The translations under genes and the position numbers were made by a program. The notes beneath the pieces were generated by a model that was not told the origin of the DNA, searched no databases, and saw nothing but the letters and a program-made list of their open reading frames with translations. A DNA stretch of 48,210 nucleotides from Mycolicibacterium chubuense (GTDB lineage: Bacteria > Actinomycetota > Actinomycetes > Mycobacteriales > Mycobacteriaceae): contig NZ_JYNX01000037.1 of NCBI RefSeq assembly GCF_001044255.1, positions 14,036 through 62,245 of the forward strand, written 5' to 3'. This document shows, piece by piece, positions 1 through 9,437 of this stretch. Position 1 is the first letter of the stretch, and each line of letters opens with the position of its first letter.

Positions 1-365
1 GAGCCACTCAGCGCGAAATGTCGCACCAGTGCGATCGCGACCAGCGTGCCGAGAACCAGCGCCACGGCCGTCGACACCGCGGCCACGTTCAGGCTGAGCT
101 TGAGCGCCTCGGTCAGCGGCGGGTATTTGAACGGGTGGGCCCAGTTGTTGAGCGTGAAGCCCTGCCAGCTGTAGTTGAACTTGCCCGACGGATTGTTGAA
201 CGAGAACAGGATGATCACGAAGATCGGCAGGAACAGGTAGAGAAGCACCAGCCCGGCCACGACGCGCAGCAGCACGTCGCCCCAATTGCGGCGCGCCTTT
301 ACCGTTTTCGGGGTGGGGGGCTGCTGTGCCGCGGTGGCTACCGCCGCGCCTGCCTGGGTCGTCAT
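1..365 (-). CDS. potC: Polyamine-type ABC transporter permease (PotC-like), partial
   Basis: This is the N-terminal ~121 residues of the second membrane permease of a spermidine/putrescine-type importer; the rest lies beyond the left edge. A cytoplasmic leader precedes a clear first membrane helix (about residues 35-55, rich in V/L/I/F), a periplasmic loop containing NNPSGKFNYSW and FTLNNWAHPF, and the start of a second helix (about 90-112). The loop wording is typical of PotC. The ATG overlaps the stop of the preceding permease in an ATGA arrangement, so translation is probably coupled and the two permeases would assemble in a fixed ratio. Substrate specificity cannot be read from this fragment; polyamine is the family default. 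Confidence 0.88.
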   Translation of the reverse strand, partial: MTTQAGAAVATAAQQPPTPKTVKARRNWGDVLLRVVAGLVLLYLFLPIFVIILFSFNNPSGKFNYSWQGFTLNNWAHPFKYPPLTEALKLSLNVAAVSTAVALVLGTLVAIALVRHFALSG

Positions 366-1237
366 ACCAGATCCTCCGTCCCCAGGGCGCGCGTATACAG
401 CAGCACCCCGCCGAGGATTAGCACCATCAGCCCGAGGCTCAACGCCGCCGCTGCCGGGTAGTCCTTGACGACGAGGAACTGTTTCTGGATCACGTTGCCG
501 ATCATGGTCGTCTGCGTGCTGCCGAGGTAGTCGGCGTTGATGAAGTCGCCGACCGACGGGATGAACACCAGCATGCTGCCCGCCAGCACGCCGGGCATGG
601 ACAGCGGCAGGATCACCTTGCGGAAGCTGCGCCCGGCGGTGGAGTAGAGGTCCTTGGACGCTTCGAGCAGCCGCGGGTCGATCTTCTCGAGGCTGACGTA
701 CAGCGGCAGGATCATGAAGATGATCCAGTTGTAGGTCAGGCCGCCGATCACGGCCCAACTCGTCGACAGCAACCGGCCCTCACTGGGCAGCAGCCCCACC
801 GACCCCAGTGCGCTGACCACCCAGCCCTCGTCGGCGAGGATGGTCTTCCACGCAATGGTGCGGATCAGGAACGTCACGAAGAACGGCAGGATCACCAGCC
901 CGAGGATCAGGTTCTTGTACCTGCCCGCCTTGAAGGCGATCACGTAGGCCAGCGGGAACGCCAGCAGCAGGCACAGGATCGTGGCGGCGAAGGCGTAGCC
1001 GAACGACCGGAAGATCTGGTCCTTGTAGAGCACGAAGGCGTCGGTGAAATTGCCGAAGTTCCAACCGAACTGCAGGGTCGGCATGAACACCGACCCGCCC
1101 ATGCTCGACAGCGATGTCCGCGCCAGCGAGAAGAACGGGACCACGAAGAACACCGCGAGGTACACGAGCGCGGGCAGCACCATGAGGTACGGAGCGATCT
1201 TGCTCCGCTGCCTGCTGCTACTGGCTACACCTGCCAT
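362..1237 (-). CDS. potB: Polyamine-type ABC transporter permease (PotB-like)
   Basis: The 291-residue inner-membrane permease would form the translocation channel with the PotC-like partner. After a short basic N-terminus (RQRSK) there is a first helix (LMVLPALVYLAVFFVVPFF), then further hydrophobic segments consistent with the six helices of the family. The EAA-type cytoplasmic loop that docks the ATPase is visible as EASKDLYSTAGRSFRKVILP at about residues 192-211. Length is normal for PotB. It starts 3 bases after the binding-protein stop and ends in an ATGA overlap with the next permease, so it sits inside one transcription unit ATPase-binding protein-permease-permease. Confidence 0.92.
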   Translation of the reverse strand: MAGVASSSRQRSKIAPYLMVLPALVYLAVFFVVPFFSLARTSLSSMGGSVFMPTLQFGWNFGNFTDAFVLYKDQIFRSFGYAFAATILCLLLAFPLAYVIAFKAGRYKNLILGLVILPFFVTFLIRTIAWKTILADEGWVVSALGSVGLLPSEGRLLSTSWAVIGGLTYNWIIFMILPLYVSLEKIDPRLLEASKDLYSTAGRSFRKVILPLSMPGVLAGSMLVFIPSVGDFINADYLGSTQTTMIGNVIQKQFLVVKDYPAAAALSLGLMVLILGGVLLYTRALGTEDLV

Positions 1238-1240
1238 CGG

Positions 1241-2425
1241 TCAGCCACCGGTGACGGCGGCGTACGCGGTGTTGTACTCCTGCGTCTGCTCGTCGGTGAG
1301 TGCCGCCCAGCCCTTGGAATTGGCCAACGTTTCCTTGGACGGGTTGATCAACGGGTTCTTGGCCGCGGCCGGGTCCACCTTCTCCAATTCCTCGGTCATG
1401 TCCGAGAGCACCGGCACGTACTGCACGAACGCCACCAGCTTCGCGTAGTTCGCGCGGTCGTAGACGTAGTTGATCCACGCCTCGGCGGCCTTCTGGTTCT
1501 GCGTGGTGTAGGGGATCACCATGGTGTCCACGAACGTCGTCGCGCCCGAATCCGGGACGACGAACTGCAGATCGGGGTTGTCGGCCTGCAGCTGCACCAC
1601 GTCACCCGAATACGCCTGTGCCACAGCGATGTTGCCGGCGGCGAGATCGTCGGCGTAGTCGTTGCCGGTGAAGCGGCGGATCTGGCCCTTGTCGTTCTGC
1701 TCGCGCACCAGGTCGACGGCCTTCTGCACGCTCTCTGTGGTCGGGTTCTCCGGCGAGTTGCCCTGCGAGAGCATGATCATGCCCAGGCCGTCCTGCGCGT
1801 CGGAGAACAGGCTGACCCGGCCCTTGAACGCCGGATCCCACAGGTCGTTGATGCTCTTGATGTCGCGGCCGGTGGCCGCCCGGTTGTAGGCTAGGCCGAC
1901 GAGTCCGGACATGTACGGGGCGGTGAACTTGCGGCCCGGATCGACGCTGGCCTCGAGCAGGTCGGGACGGATGTTCTTCTTGTTCGGCACACCCTCGTCG
2001 CTGATGTCGTTGAGCCAGCCCAGCTGATGTAGCCGCACCGCCATGAACGACGTCGGCACCGCCAGATCGGCGCCGATGTCCTGCTTACGCGACAGCGGCT
2101 CCTTGACCTTGGCGAACCACTGCTCGTTGTCGTTGAGGTCTTCCTTGTAGTCGACGGTGATACCCGAGGCCGTCTGGAACGCGGCCACGAAACCGTCGGC
2201 CATGTACAGCGGCCAGTTCGAGATCCGCAGCGTGCCGCTCGCGGGACCGCTCTCCTGGCTGCTCGAGCTGGCGGTGTTGCTGTCGGAGCCGCCGCAGGCG
2301 GCCAGGAACGACGAGCCCAGGCCGAGCGCGGCGGCGGCCGCGGCGCTGCCCCCGATGAAGCGGCGCCGCGAGGTGCGGTTGGCGGTCAGTCGGGCCAGCA
2401 GGTGGGGATCGATCTCACGGGACAT
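1241..2425 (-). CDS. potD: Extracellular polyamine-type solute-binding lipoprotein (PotD-like), Tat signal
   Basis: A 394-residue binding protein captures substrate outside the membrane and delivers it to the permeases. The N-terminus carries a twin-arginine signal (S-R-R-R-F-I around residues 19-24), an Ala/Gly-rich core and a lipobox LAAC with Cys44 as the lipidation site, so it is exported folded and anchored as a lipoprotein. The mature part begins TLRISNWPLYM and has the spermidine/putrescine-binding architecture (DIGADLAVPTSFM, PYTTQNQKAAEAWINYVYD). The ATG at 2425 is chosen because everything upstream in frame is Arg/Pro-rich and unlike the family. It lies 76 bases downstream of the ATPase gene. 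The ligand could also be another amine or a small organic acid. Confidence 0.9.
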   Translation of the reverse strand: MSREIDPHLLARLTANRTSRRRFIGGSAAAAAALGLGSSFLAACGGSDSNTASSSSQESGPASGTLRISNWPLYMADGFVAAFQTASGITVDYKEDLNDNEQWFAKVKEPLSRKQDIGADLAVPTSFMAVRLHQLGWLNDISDEGVPNKKNIRPDLLEASVDPGRKFTAPYMSGLVGLAYNRAATGRDIKSINDLWDPAFKGRVSLFSDAQDGLGMIMLSQGNSPENPTTESVQKAVDLVREQNDKGQIRRFTGNDYADDLAAGNIAVAQAYSGDVVQLQADNPDLQFVVPDSGATTFVDTMVIPYTTQNQKAAEAWINYVYDRANYAKLVAFVQYVPVLSDMTEELEKVDPAAAKNPLINPSKETLANSKGWAALTDEQTQEYNTAYAAVTGG

Positions 2426-2501
2426 GGCGGGGCGTGCCTTTCGTCGGCTCCAAAGAGGGGGAATGGGGTCGCGCGGGCGTCGTCGGCCCGAAGGGGACGA
2501 T

Positions 2502-3704
<1,203 letters not shown>

Positions 3705-3710
3705 GGCGGA

Positions 3711-3718
3711 TCCTCCTC
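3711..3718 (-). promoter_or_regulatory. Ribosome binding site GAGGAGGA deciding an unusual CTG start
   Basis: On the minus strand GAGGAGGA is followed by six bases and then CTG in frame with the ABC ATPase. It is the strongest Shine-Dalgarno match in the leader, and no conventional start codon lies at a suitable distance downstream of it. Confidence 0.55.
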
Positions 3719-3789
3719 GAACGTCAGCCGTCGTGGCCGTGGGTAAACCTTCGCGGATTGCGCGGCCCTGCGCAAGCGATTCCGCAACG

Positions 3790-3795
3790 AATTTA
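3790..3795 (-). promoter_or_regulatory. Candidate -10 element of the ABC importer operon
   Basis: TAAATT on the minus strand fits the actinobacterial TANNNT -10 pattern and lies in the locally AT-rich part of the 289-base gap between the divergent ATPase and SRPBCC genes. It would put the transcript start near 3783, with a leader of roughly 80 bases before the CTG start. No convincing -35 was found. Confidence 0.3.
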
Positions 3796-3993
3796 CATTT
3801 CGACAATGGAATCCTTTGCCGAACGGGTCATCGATGGCGTGAATCCGCGAGAATTGGGCCTGTTGGACGCGGGTCACCCCGGCCTGGCCGGAGCCCGGTC
3901 GGCTGGTGGATTTCGCATTCTGTACAAGTCTGCAGCCGATCTGTGGGCTTCGTCGTCGTTTACCGATCCGAGTCGGTGGGGTAGTGGAAGGCC

Positions 3994-4428
3994 ATGGCGG
4001 CAGTCGACGTGTCAGTGACCTCGAAGTTGACCCCCGAGCGCGCATGGTCGCTGGCTTCGGATCTGGGCCGGTTCGACGAATGGCTGACGATCTTCGGGGG
4101 CTGGAAGAGCCCGGTGCCCGATGAGATCGACGTCGACACCCAGGTGTCGTCGTTGATCAAGGTCAAGGGGTTCCGCAACGTCATCCACTGGCGCGTCACC
4201 CGCTACGACGAACCCAAAGAGATCGAACTGCTGGGCAACGGGCGCGGAGGGGTGTGCATTTCGCTGACCCTGCAGGTCGAACCCGAGGGTCACGAGGGTG
4301 GATCGTCGTTCCGTGTCGTCGCGGACCTGTCCGGTGGCCTGCTGAGCACGCCGGTGGGCAGCGTGGTGGCCCGGGTCATCAAGGGCGACGTGCGCCGGTC
4401 GGTGTGCAACCTGGCCGAACTGCACTGA
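3994..4428 (+). CDS. SRPBCC-family protein (polyketide cyclase/START-like fold)
   Basis: The 144-residue protein has the signature of mycobacterial SRPBCC proteins: an N-terminal VSVTSKLTPERAWSLASD strand-helix, a central FDEWLTIFGGWKSP segment, an IHWRVTRYDEPKEIELLG strand pair, and a long C-terminal helix. The fold forms a deep hydrophobic pocket that binds lipids or polyketides; no catalytic residues can be assigned. The ATG follows GTGGAAG at a reasonable distance. It is divergent from the polyamine importer and convergent with the MFS gene, so the neighbours give no hint of the ligand. Confidence 0.8.
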   Translation: MAAVDVSVTSKLTPERAWSLASDLGRFDEWLTIFGGWKSPVPDEIDVDTQVSSLIKVKGFRNVIHWRVTRYDEPKEIELLGNGRGGVCISLTLQVEPEGHEGGSSFRVVADLSGGLLSTPVGSVVARVIKGDVRRSVCNLAELH

Positions 4429-4443
4429 GGTCTCCGTCGGGGC

Positions 4444-5886
4444 TTACCCCCACTCGTGGTTCATCGCGCGCGATTCGTAGCGCGCCTCGGCGGATTCCGC
4501 GCTGTCGCGGCGCGGCCGGGACAGTGCGATCAGCACCATCGCGAGCAGCGCGGTCACCGCACCGGCGAGGAAGATCGTGACGAAGCTGCTCTCCATCGGC
4601 ACGCCGGCCGCTGTGGTGCGGCCCAGCAGCACCGCGACCACGGCCGCCGCGGTCGAGCTGCCCACGGTGCGGGCGATGGCGTTCATGCCGGTGGCCACCC
4701 CGGTTTCGCCGGCGTCACTGTCACCGACGACCAGCGCGGGCAGCGCGCCGTAACCAAGGCTGATGTACGCGTTGGCCAGCACGCTGGCGGTGATCACCTG
4801 CCATGGCGCGGAGTGGACGAACGCCGCCATCGTGAAGCCGACGATCCCGGCCATGGCCGCGACCACCAGAACGGGTCGGGCGCCGAACCGGTCGATGAAG
4901 CGGCCACTGACGAGCGCGATGACGAAGCCGGTGACGGCGCCGGGCAGCAGGTAGACCACCGAAGCCTGCAGCACGGTCGCGCCGAAGCCGTACCCGTGGG
5001 GATCGGCGGGGTCGCGCGGCATCTGCACGAACTGGGTCAGACCGAGGAACGCGAAGTACAGGCCCATACCGACGAAGATCGTCGCGATGTTGGTCAGCAG
5101 CATCGATCGGCGCGCGAGCATCGCGGTCGACACCAGCGGCTGGGCGGCGCGGCGCTCCCAGATCCACCAGCCGGCCAGGATCAGGACGCCGCCGGCGAGG
5201 CAGGCCAGCGTCCGGGGCGAGGCCCAGCCCCACGAGTGTCCCTGCGTGATCGACAGCAGAAGCGCGGACAGTCCCGCGGCCAGGCCCAGTGCGCCCCACC
5301 AGTCGATCGATCCCTCGGCCGAGCGGGGCCGGTTCGGGACCACGGCCATCACGATGGCGATGACCAGCACGGTGAAGCCGGTGGTCAGCCAGAACACGCG
5401 GTGGTATCCGGCGTCGCCGCTCATCAGCAGCCCGACCACGACCAGACCGGTGCCGCCCCCGAAACCCAACGTCCCGGACAGCACCGCCATCGCCGAGCTC
5501 ATCCGGTCCTCGGGAAGTTCTTCGCGCAGGATCGCGATGCTGATGGGGTACAGCGCGAACGACGCGGCCTGCAGCACCCGCGCGACGATCAACAGGGGCA
5601 GTGACGCCGTCGTCGCCGCCAGCAGCGACCCGGCCAGGACCACGGCGAGAACCGTCAGCAGCACCCGCTTCTTGCGGTGCAGGTCGGCGAGCCGGCCGAT
5701 CAGCGGCGTGGCGGCTGCGGCGGCCAGCAGGTTGGCGGTGACCGCCCAGCTGACCGCGACCGTCGAGGCGCCGAGTTGGTCGGCGATCACGCCGAGCACC
5801 GGGACCACCGCGGTCTGCAGGACCGCAACGGTCAGCACCACCACGCTGAGGCCGACGACCAGCAGGCGGGGCTGCTTCACTGCCAC
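4444..5886 (-). CDS. MFS multidrug-type efflux transporter (DHA2/EmrB-like)
   Basis: A roughly 480-residue membrane protein with alternating hydrophobic helices, probably 14 as in the DHA2 drug/H+ antiporters. The A-motif loop between helices 2 and 3 reads GRLADLHRKKRVLL, and a C-motif-like Gly-rich segment GTLGFGGGTGLVVVG lies near residue 135. The GTG at 5886 is preferred because GGAG sits five bases before it; GTG at 5880 is possible. Longer in-frame extensions are Arg-rich and lack membrane character. It lies 41 bases downstream of the P1 peptidase and probably shares its transcript. The exported compound is unknown. Confidence 0.88.
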   Translation of the reverse strand: MAVKQPRLLVVGLSVVVLTVAVLQTAVVPVLGVIADQLGASTVAVSWAVTANLLAAAAATPLIGRLADLHRKKRVLLTVLAVVLAGSLLAATTASLPLLIVARVLQAASFALYPISIAILREELPEDRMSSAMAVLSGTLGFGGGTGLVVVGLLMSGDAGYHRVFWLTTGFTVLVIAIVMAVVPNRPRSAEGSIDWWGALGLAAGLSALLLSITQGHSWGWASPRTLACLAGGVLILAGWWIWERRAAQPLVSTAMLARRSMLLTNIATIFVGMGLYFAFLGLTQFVQMPRDPADPHGYGFGATVLQASVVYLLPGAVTGFVIALVSGRFIDRFGARPVLVVAAMAGIVGFTMAAFVHSAPWQVITASVLANAYISLGYGALPALVVGDSDAGETGVATGMNAIARTVGSSTAAAVVAVLLGRTTAAGVPMESSFVTIFLAGAVTALLAMVLIALSRPRRDSAESAEARYESRAMNHEWG

Positions 5887-5927
5887 GCCCGCTCCGATCG
5901 TTAGCCCGTCTTGATGAATCCGTTCGA

Positions 5928-7097
5928 TTATGGCGTCTCGCCCAGCAGCGCCGACAACCGGTCGAGGGGCAGCCGCGGCGACCGGTGACCGTCGCGGCCC
6001 GTCATCTCGTCGTTGACGATCAGCGCGTTGAGGACGGCCTCCTCCACGCTCTGCACGACCGCGGCATACAGCGGATCCATCCGCCCCCACGGCACGAAAC
6101 TGATGGAGCCAAGCTCGTCGTCGCCGACGGGGCCCAGCGGGAACGCGCTCGCCAGCGCCGGAACGTCGGCGGTGGAGAACGCCAGGAAGATGTCGCCGGA
6201 GAAGTGGCTGCCGGTGGTGCCGGTGCGGGCCAGACCGAGCGGCACGCGGCGGGCCAGCGCCGTGCACTGCCCGGGCAACAGCGGCGCGTCGGTGGCGACG
6301 ACGGCGATCACCGAGCCCGCTCCCGGTGGTGCGCCGGCGAGGTCACGGGCGAACCAATCGCCGTCGAGCGGGTTGTCGTCGAGCAGTCGAGCGCCCACGC
6401 GGTGGCCGGCGACGGTCAGTTCGGCCCGCGATCCGAAGTTGGCCTGGACGAACGCCGCGACCGTGAAGGTCCGCGAGCCGTAGGGGACCCGGCGCGATGC
6501 GGTGCCGTTGCCGCCCTTGAAGTCGTAACAGTTCATCCCGGTGCCGCCGCCGACGGAACCTTCGGTGACGGGCCCGCCGGTCGCCGCGTCGAGTGCCGCC
6601 TCGACGTGCTCGGGGCGGACGTGATCGCCGTTGATGTCGTTGAGGTAGCCGTCCCAGGTCTCGGCGCACACCGGCAGCAGCCACTGCCGGGCCAGCCGGG
6701 GCGCCACGGTGTTCACCCACCGGACCATGCCGGTGTGGCAGGCCCCGACAGCGTGCGTGTTGGACAGCACCACGGGGGTGTTGAAGGACCCGACCTCGTC
6801 GATCCAGGTGGTGCCGGTCATCTCGCCGTTGCCGTTGAGCGAGTACCAGCCCGCGGCGCACGGCGCGCCGACCCCGGACCGGCCGCGCGGCAGGATCGCG
6901 GTCACCCCGGTGCGGACCGGTCCCTGCCCGACGACGAGTGGACCGTCGCCCTCGATCAGCGTCGTCACCCCGACTTCGACCCCGGCGACGTCGGTCAGCG
7001 CGTTGAGCGGCCCGGGCGTGCCGGTCAGCTCGATGCCGAGTCCCCGCGCTCGGGGCCTGCCGTCGGGGGTGTGCGTCGCGTAGTCGATGTCGGTCAC
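5928..7097 (-). CDS. P1-family (DmpA/BapA-type) self-processing aminopeptidase
   Basis: The 389-residue protein belongs to the DmpA/L-aminopeptidase-esterase family, Ntn-fold enzymes that cut themselves into two chains and expose a catalytic Ser. Conserved blocks are visible in order: GVEVGVTTLIEG (about 39-50), NTPVVLSNTHAVGACHTG (106-123), VGGGTGMNCYDFKGGNGTASR (182-202), the cleavage neighbourhood with Gly261-Ser262 followed by VIAVVATDAPLLPGQ, and FSGDIFLAFST. Ser262 is therefore the likely nucleophile. Family members remove N-terminal D-, L- or beta-amino acids. The GTG at 7097 gives the usual length; upstream in-frame sequence looks non-coding. Its adjacency to an exporter suggests handling of a small amide or peptide, but this is inference. 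Confidence 0.9.
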   Translation of the reverse strand: MTDIDYATHTPDGRPRARGLGIELTGTPGPLNALTDVAGVEVGVTTLIEGDGPLVVGQGPVRTGVTAILPRGRSGVGAPCAAGWYSLNGNGEMTGTTWIDEVGSFNTPVVLSNTHAVGACHTGMVRWVNTVAPRLARQWLLPVCAETWDGYLNDINGDHVRPEHVEAALDAATGGPVTEGSVGGGTGMNCYDFKGGNGTASRRVPYGSRTFTVAAFVQANFGSRAELTVAGHRVGARLLDDNPLDGDWFARDLAGAPPGAGSVIAVVATDAPLLPGQCTALARRVPLGLARTGTTGSHFSGDIFLAFSTADVPALASAFPLGPVGDDELGSISFVPWGRMDPLYAAVVQSVEEAVLNALIVNDEMTGRDGHRSPRLPLDRLSALLGETP

Positions 7098-7225
7098 CCC
7101 AGGATCATCGCGAACCGAGATGGTCCGGTCGAGTCGGCGGCCACCCAACCGGTACCCGCCCGCGGCTCGGCGTAGCAGACTGAACAGGTCCGGCGGCCCT
7201 GACCCGTCGGCGGAAGGGATCACCG

Positions 7226-7708
7226 ATGCGCCTGCTGACTGTCGCCAAGACCGCCGGGGCCGCGTTCACCGCTGCCGCGCTCGGCGGGCTGGCGACCGCG
7301 CCCGCTGTCCAGTCGGCCTGGTACCGACGGTTGAACAAGCCGGGCTTCCAACCGCCGAAGCAGGCCTTCCCGATCGCGTGGAACATCCTCTACACCGACA
7401 TCGCCGTCGTGTCGGCGTCGACGATCGACACCCTCAACGACCGCGGCGAGACCGCTGCGGCGCAGGCCTACACCCGGGCGCTGGCCGTGAACCTGGCGCT
7501 CAACGCCGGCTGGAGCTGGATCTTCTTCAACCGCCGTCAATTGGGCCCCGCGTCGGTGGTGGCCGGGGCGCTGGCGATCAGCAGTGCCGACCTGGCGCGA
7601 CGCGCCGCCGCGGTGAATCCTGTTGCTGGAACGGCACTGTCCGCCTACCCGCTGTGGTGCACCTTCGCGACGGCGCTGTCGACGCGCATCTGGCAGCTCA
7701 ACCGCTGA
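7226..7708 (+). CDS. tspO: TspO/MBR-family membrane protein
   Basis: The 160-residue integral membrane protein matches TspO (tryptophan-rich sensory protein). The diagnostic first-loop motif is present as WYRRLNKPGFQPPKQAFPIAWNILY-type wording at about residues 32-57, followed by NAGWSWIFF (about 92-100) in the third helix region and an LSAYPLWCTFA segment near the C-terminus. Five helices are expected. TspO binds tetrapyrroles and related ligands and is linked to stress and porphyrin handling. It is divergent from the P1 peptidase and followed after 11 bases by the PsiE-like gene, with which it could be cotranscribed. Confidence 0.92.
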   Translation: MRLLTVAKTAGAAFTAAALGGLATAPAVQSAWYRRLNKPGFQPPKQAFPIAWNILYTDIAVVSASTIDTLNDRGETAAAQAYTRALAVNLALNAGWSWIFFNRRQLGPASVVAGALAISSADLARRAAAVNPVAGTALSAYPLWCTFATALSTRIWQLNR

Positions 7709-7719
7709 CGGGCGACGCC

Positions 7720-8241
7720 ATGGGATCGCAGACCGGCGGCGAGGGTCAGGAGGAGCGCCAGCGTCTCGCCGACCGCATCCTCAGTGTGCTCGAGGACATC
7801 ATCTACTGGGCGATCGCGGTGATGCTCGTCGTGGGTTCCGCGGCGCTGCTGGTCAGTCAGTTCAACACGATGCTGCGGCTACGCAACACGCCCACGAACA
7901 CGATCATGCTCGAGATCCTCGACGGTCTGTTGCTGATCTTCATCTTCGTCGAGTTGCTCTACGCCGTGCGGACGTCGCTGCGGTCGCACGAGATCGTCGT
8001 CGAACCGTTCCTCATCGTCGGCATGCTCGCCGGCATCAAGGAGATCGTGGTGCTGTCCGTGGAGGCGGCGACGTTGCTCCCGAAGGGCCCGGAGTTCTCC
8101 CGTGCCGTCGTGGAGATCGGCGTGCTGGGCGGGGTGGTGCTCGTGCTCGCGGTGGCGGCGTTCATCCTCCGCGATCGCAGTAGCCGGCGCGAGGATCCGG
8201 GCGAGCGGGTCATCGAAGAGGAAGCGGCACAAGCCGACTGA
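7720..8241 (+). CDS. PsiE-family (phosphate-starvation-inducible) membrane protein
   Basis: A 173-residue protein with a charged N-terminus and four strongly hydrophobic segments (about residues 27-47, 64-84, 97-120, 135-153), followed by an acidic/basic tail. The second helix and following loop (LLLIFIFVELLYAVRTSLRSHEIVVEPFLIVGMLAGIKEIVVLS, split here only by eye) resemble the PsiE/DUF1622-like membrane domain. Biochemical function is unknown for the family. The ATG at 7720 has no strong Shine-Dalgarno sequence, which with the 11-base gap suggests reinitiation after TspO. Confidence 0.72.
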   Translation: MGSQTGGEGQEERQRLADRILSVLEDIIYWAIAVMLVVGSAALLVSQFNTMLRLRNTPTNTIMLEILDGLLLIFIFVELLYAVRTSLRSHEIVVEPFLIVGMLAGIKEIVVLSVEAATLLPKGPEFSRAVVEIGVLGGVVLVLAVAAFILRDRSSRREDPGERVIEEEAAQAD

Positions 8242-8261
8242 TGTCGTAGGAGGGACAACCG

Positions 8262-9077
8262 GTGGCACACGCCGCGCACTTCACCATCGACGACGGCGGT
8301 TTCAGCCCGACGCGGTTCGCCCGGAGCCACTGGGGTGAGGACCACCTCAACGGCCCCGCGATCGTCGGGCTCGTCGCGCGGCAGCTTCAGATCAGCTGCG
8401 GCTCGGCGGACTTCCATCCGGCCCGGCTGACCGTTGACCTGTTCCGCGCAGCGCGCAAGCTGCACACCACTCTCGTGGTCAGGGTGATCCGCGACGGCCG
8501 GCGGGTGCACAGCGCGGAATGCGATGTGGTGCAAGAGGGCCGGTCGGTGGCGCGGGCGACGCTGGTGCAGTATCGCCGCTCCGCGCCGCCCCCGGGCCGA
8601 TTGTGGCGGTCGGACACCATCTTTGCCGAGCCGCCCGCGCCCGACGACTCGGTGCTGCCGTTCGTCGGCAGCGATGCCGTCGGCTGGACCCGATCGCCGG
8701 CCGAGCATCAGAACGCTTCCCGGAAGCGGTTCTTCAACGACGGGATCCGCGTCGTCGCCGACGAACCCAACTCGCCGTTCGTCCGGGCGGCGATGGTGGC
8801 GGAGGCGACCAGTCTGGTCACCAACCTCGGCACCGGGGGCGTCGGCTACATCAACGGCGACCTGACTGTGGCGCTGTCCCGCCTGCCGGTCGACGAGTGG
8901 GTCGGCATCCAGGCCGACTCCCACCACGCCGCCGACGGCATCGCGGTCGGCACCGCGACGCTGTTCGACCGCCTGGGCGCCTTCGGTTCGGGAATGACGA
9001 CGGCGATCGCCAACCCGGCCGCACAGATCGATTTCTCCACTCGCGCATTCGGTGTGGACGATCTCAACTACGAGTGA
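8262..9077 (+). CDS. Thioesterase-family (double hot-dog, TesB-like) protein
   Basis: The 271-residue protein has two related halves, as in acyl-CoA thioesterase II and similar actinobacterial thioesterase-superfamily proteins. The N-terminal half includes [17 protein letters not shown] and [11 protein letters not shown], the C-terminal half [43 protein letters not shown]. The start is GTG at 8262, eight bases after GTAGGAGGG. It would act on acyl-CoA or acyl-ACP in the cytoplasm, but the catalytic Asp/Thr/Gln set cannot be assigned with confidence. Its last 14 bases overlap the 3' end of the convergent mbtH gene. Confidence 0.75.
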   Translation: MAHAAHFTIDDGGFSPTRFARSHWGEDHLNGPAIVGLVARQLQISCGSADFHPARLTVDLFRAARKLHTTLVVRVIRDGRRVHSAECDVVQEGRSVARATLVQYRRSAPPPGRLWRSDTIFAEPPAPDDSVLPFVGSDAVGWTRSPAEHQNASRKRFFNDGIRVVADEPNSPFVRAAMVAEATSLVTNLGTGGVGYINGDLTVALSRLPVDEWVGIQADSHHAADGIAVGTATLFDRLGAFGSGMTTAIANPAAQIDFSTRAFGVDDLNYE

Positions 9078-9300
9078 GCGGGCGCTCCATCTGCTCGCGA
9101 AGCGAGCGGGGACGCATGTCGGTCCAGTGCTCCTCGGCATAGCCCAGGGCGCTGTCCCGGTCGGTGCCGTCGGGCCCGCCGAACACGGTCCGCCAGCCTG
9201 CAGGCACGTCGGCGAAGGCCGGCCACAGAGAGTACTGCTCTTCGCCGTTGACCAGCACCAAAAAGCGGCCATCATGGTCGTCAAAAGGATTGGTGGACAT
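9064..9300 (-). CDS. mbtH: MbtH-like protein
   Basis: The 78-residue protein is a textbook MbtH: NPFDD at 4-8, the [10 protein letters not shown] block at 18-27, PAGW at 33-36, and the C-terminal WTDMRP at 59-64. MbtH proteins bind and stabilise adenylation domains of nonribosomal peptide synthetases, including the mycobactin and exochelin machinery. ATG 9300 is chosen over the in-frame start at 9315 because GGAGGAA lies just upstream of it. No synthetase gene is in the window, so it is an orphan helper that may act in trans. A possible IdeR box lies 87 bases upstream. Confidence 0.93.
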   Translation of the reverse strand: MSTNPFDDHDGRFLVLVNGEEQYSLWPAFADVPAGWRTVFGGPDGTDRDSALGYAEEHWTDMRPRSLREQMERPLTRS

Positions 9301-9386
9301 GACGTTTCCTCCCACATATCACGCGTGGCCACGGCTTCGCCCTCTGAGGAGATGTCGAGATCCTCGGGGATCGGAAGGCACGCTAT

Positions 9387-9405
9387 CAAGGTTGGGCTGA
9401 CCACA
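9387..9405 (-). promoter_or_regulatory. Candidate IdeR (iron) box upstream of mbtH
   Basis: The plus strand reads CAAGGTTGGGCTGACCACA, which by my alignment matches 13 of 19 positions of the mycobacterial IdeR consensus, including the central GGTT and the CT/A-CC half. On the minus strand a TAGCGT hexamer (9380-9385) follows immediately and fits the TANNNT -10 pattern, so a bound repressor would cover the -35 region. Confidence 0.45.
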
Positions 9406-9437
9406 GTGGGCTACCGCAGGGCATGGGTGACCACCGT

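Noticed and set aside
4439-4450. GGGG-CTTA-CCCC hairpin between the convergent SRPBCC and MFS genes
   Set aside because: Only four pairs, overlapping the MFS stop codon and lacking a T run; too weak to call a terminator.
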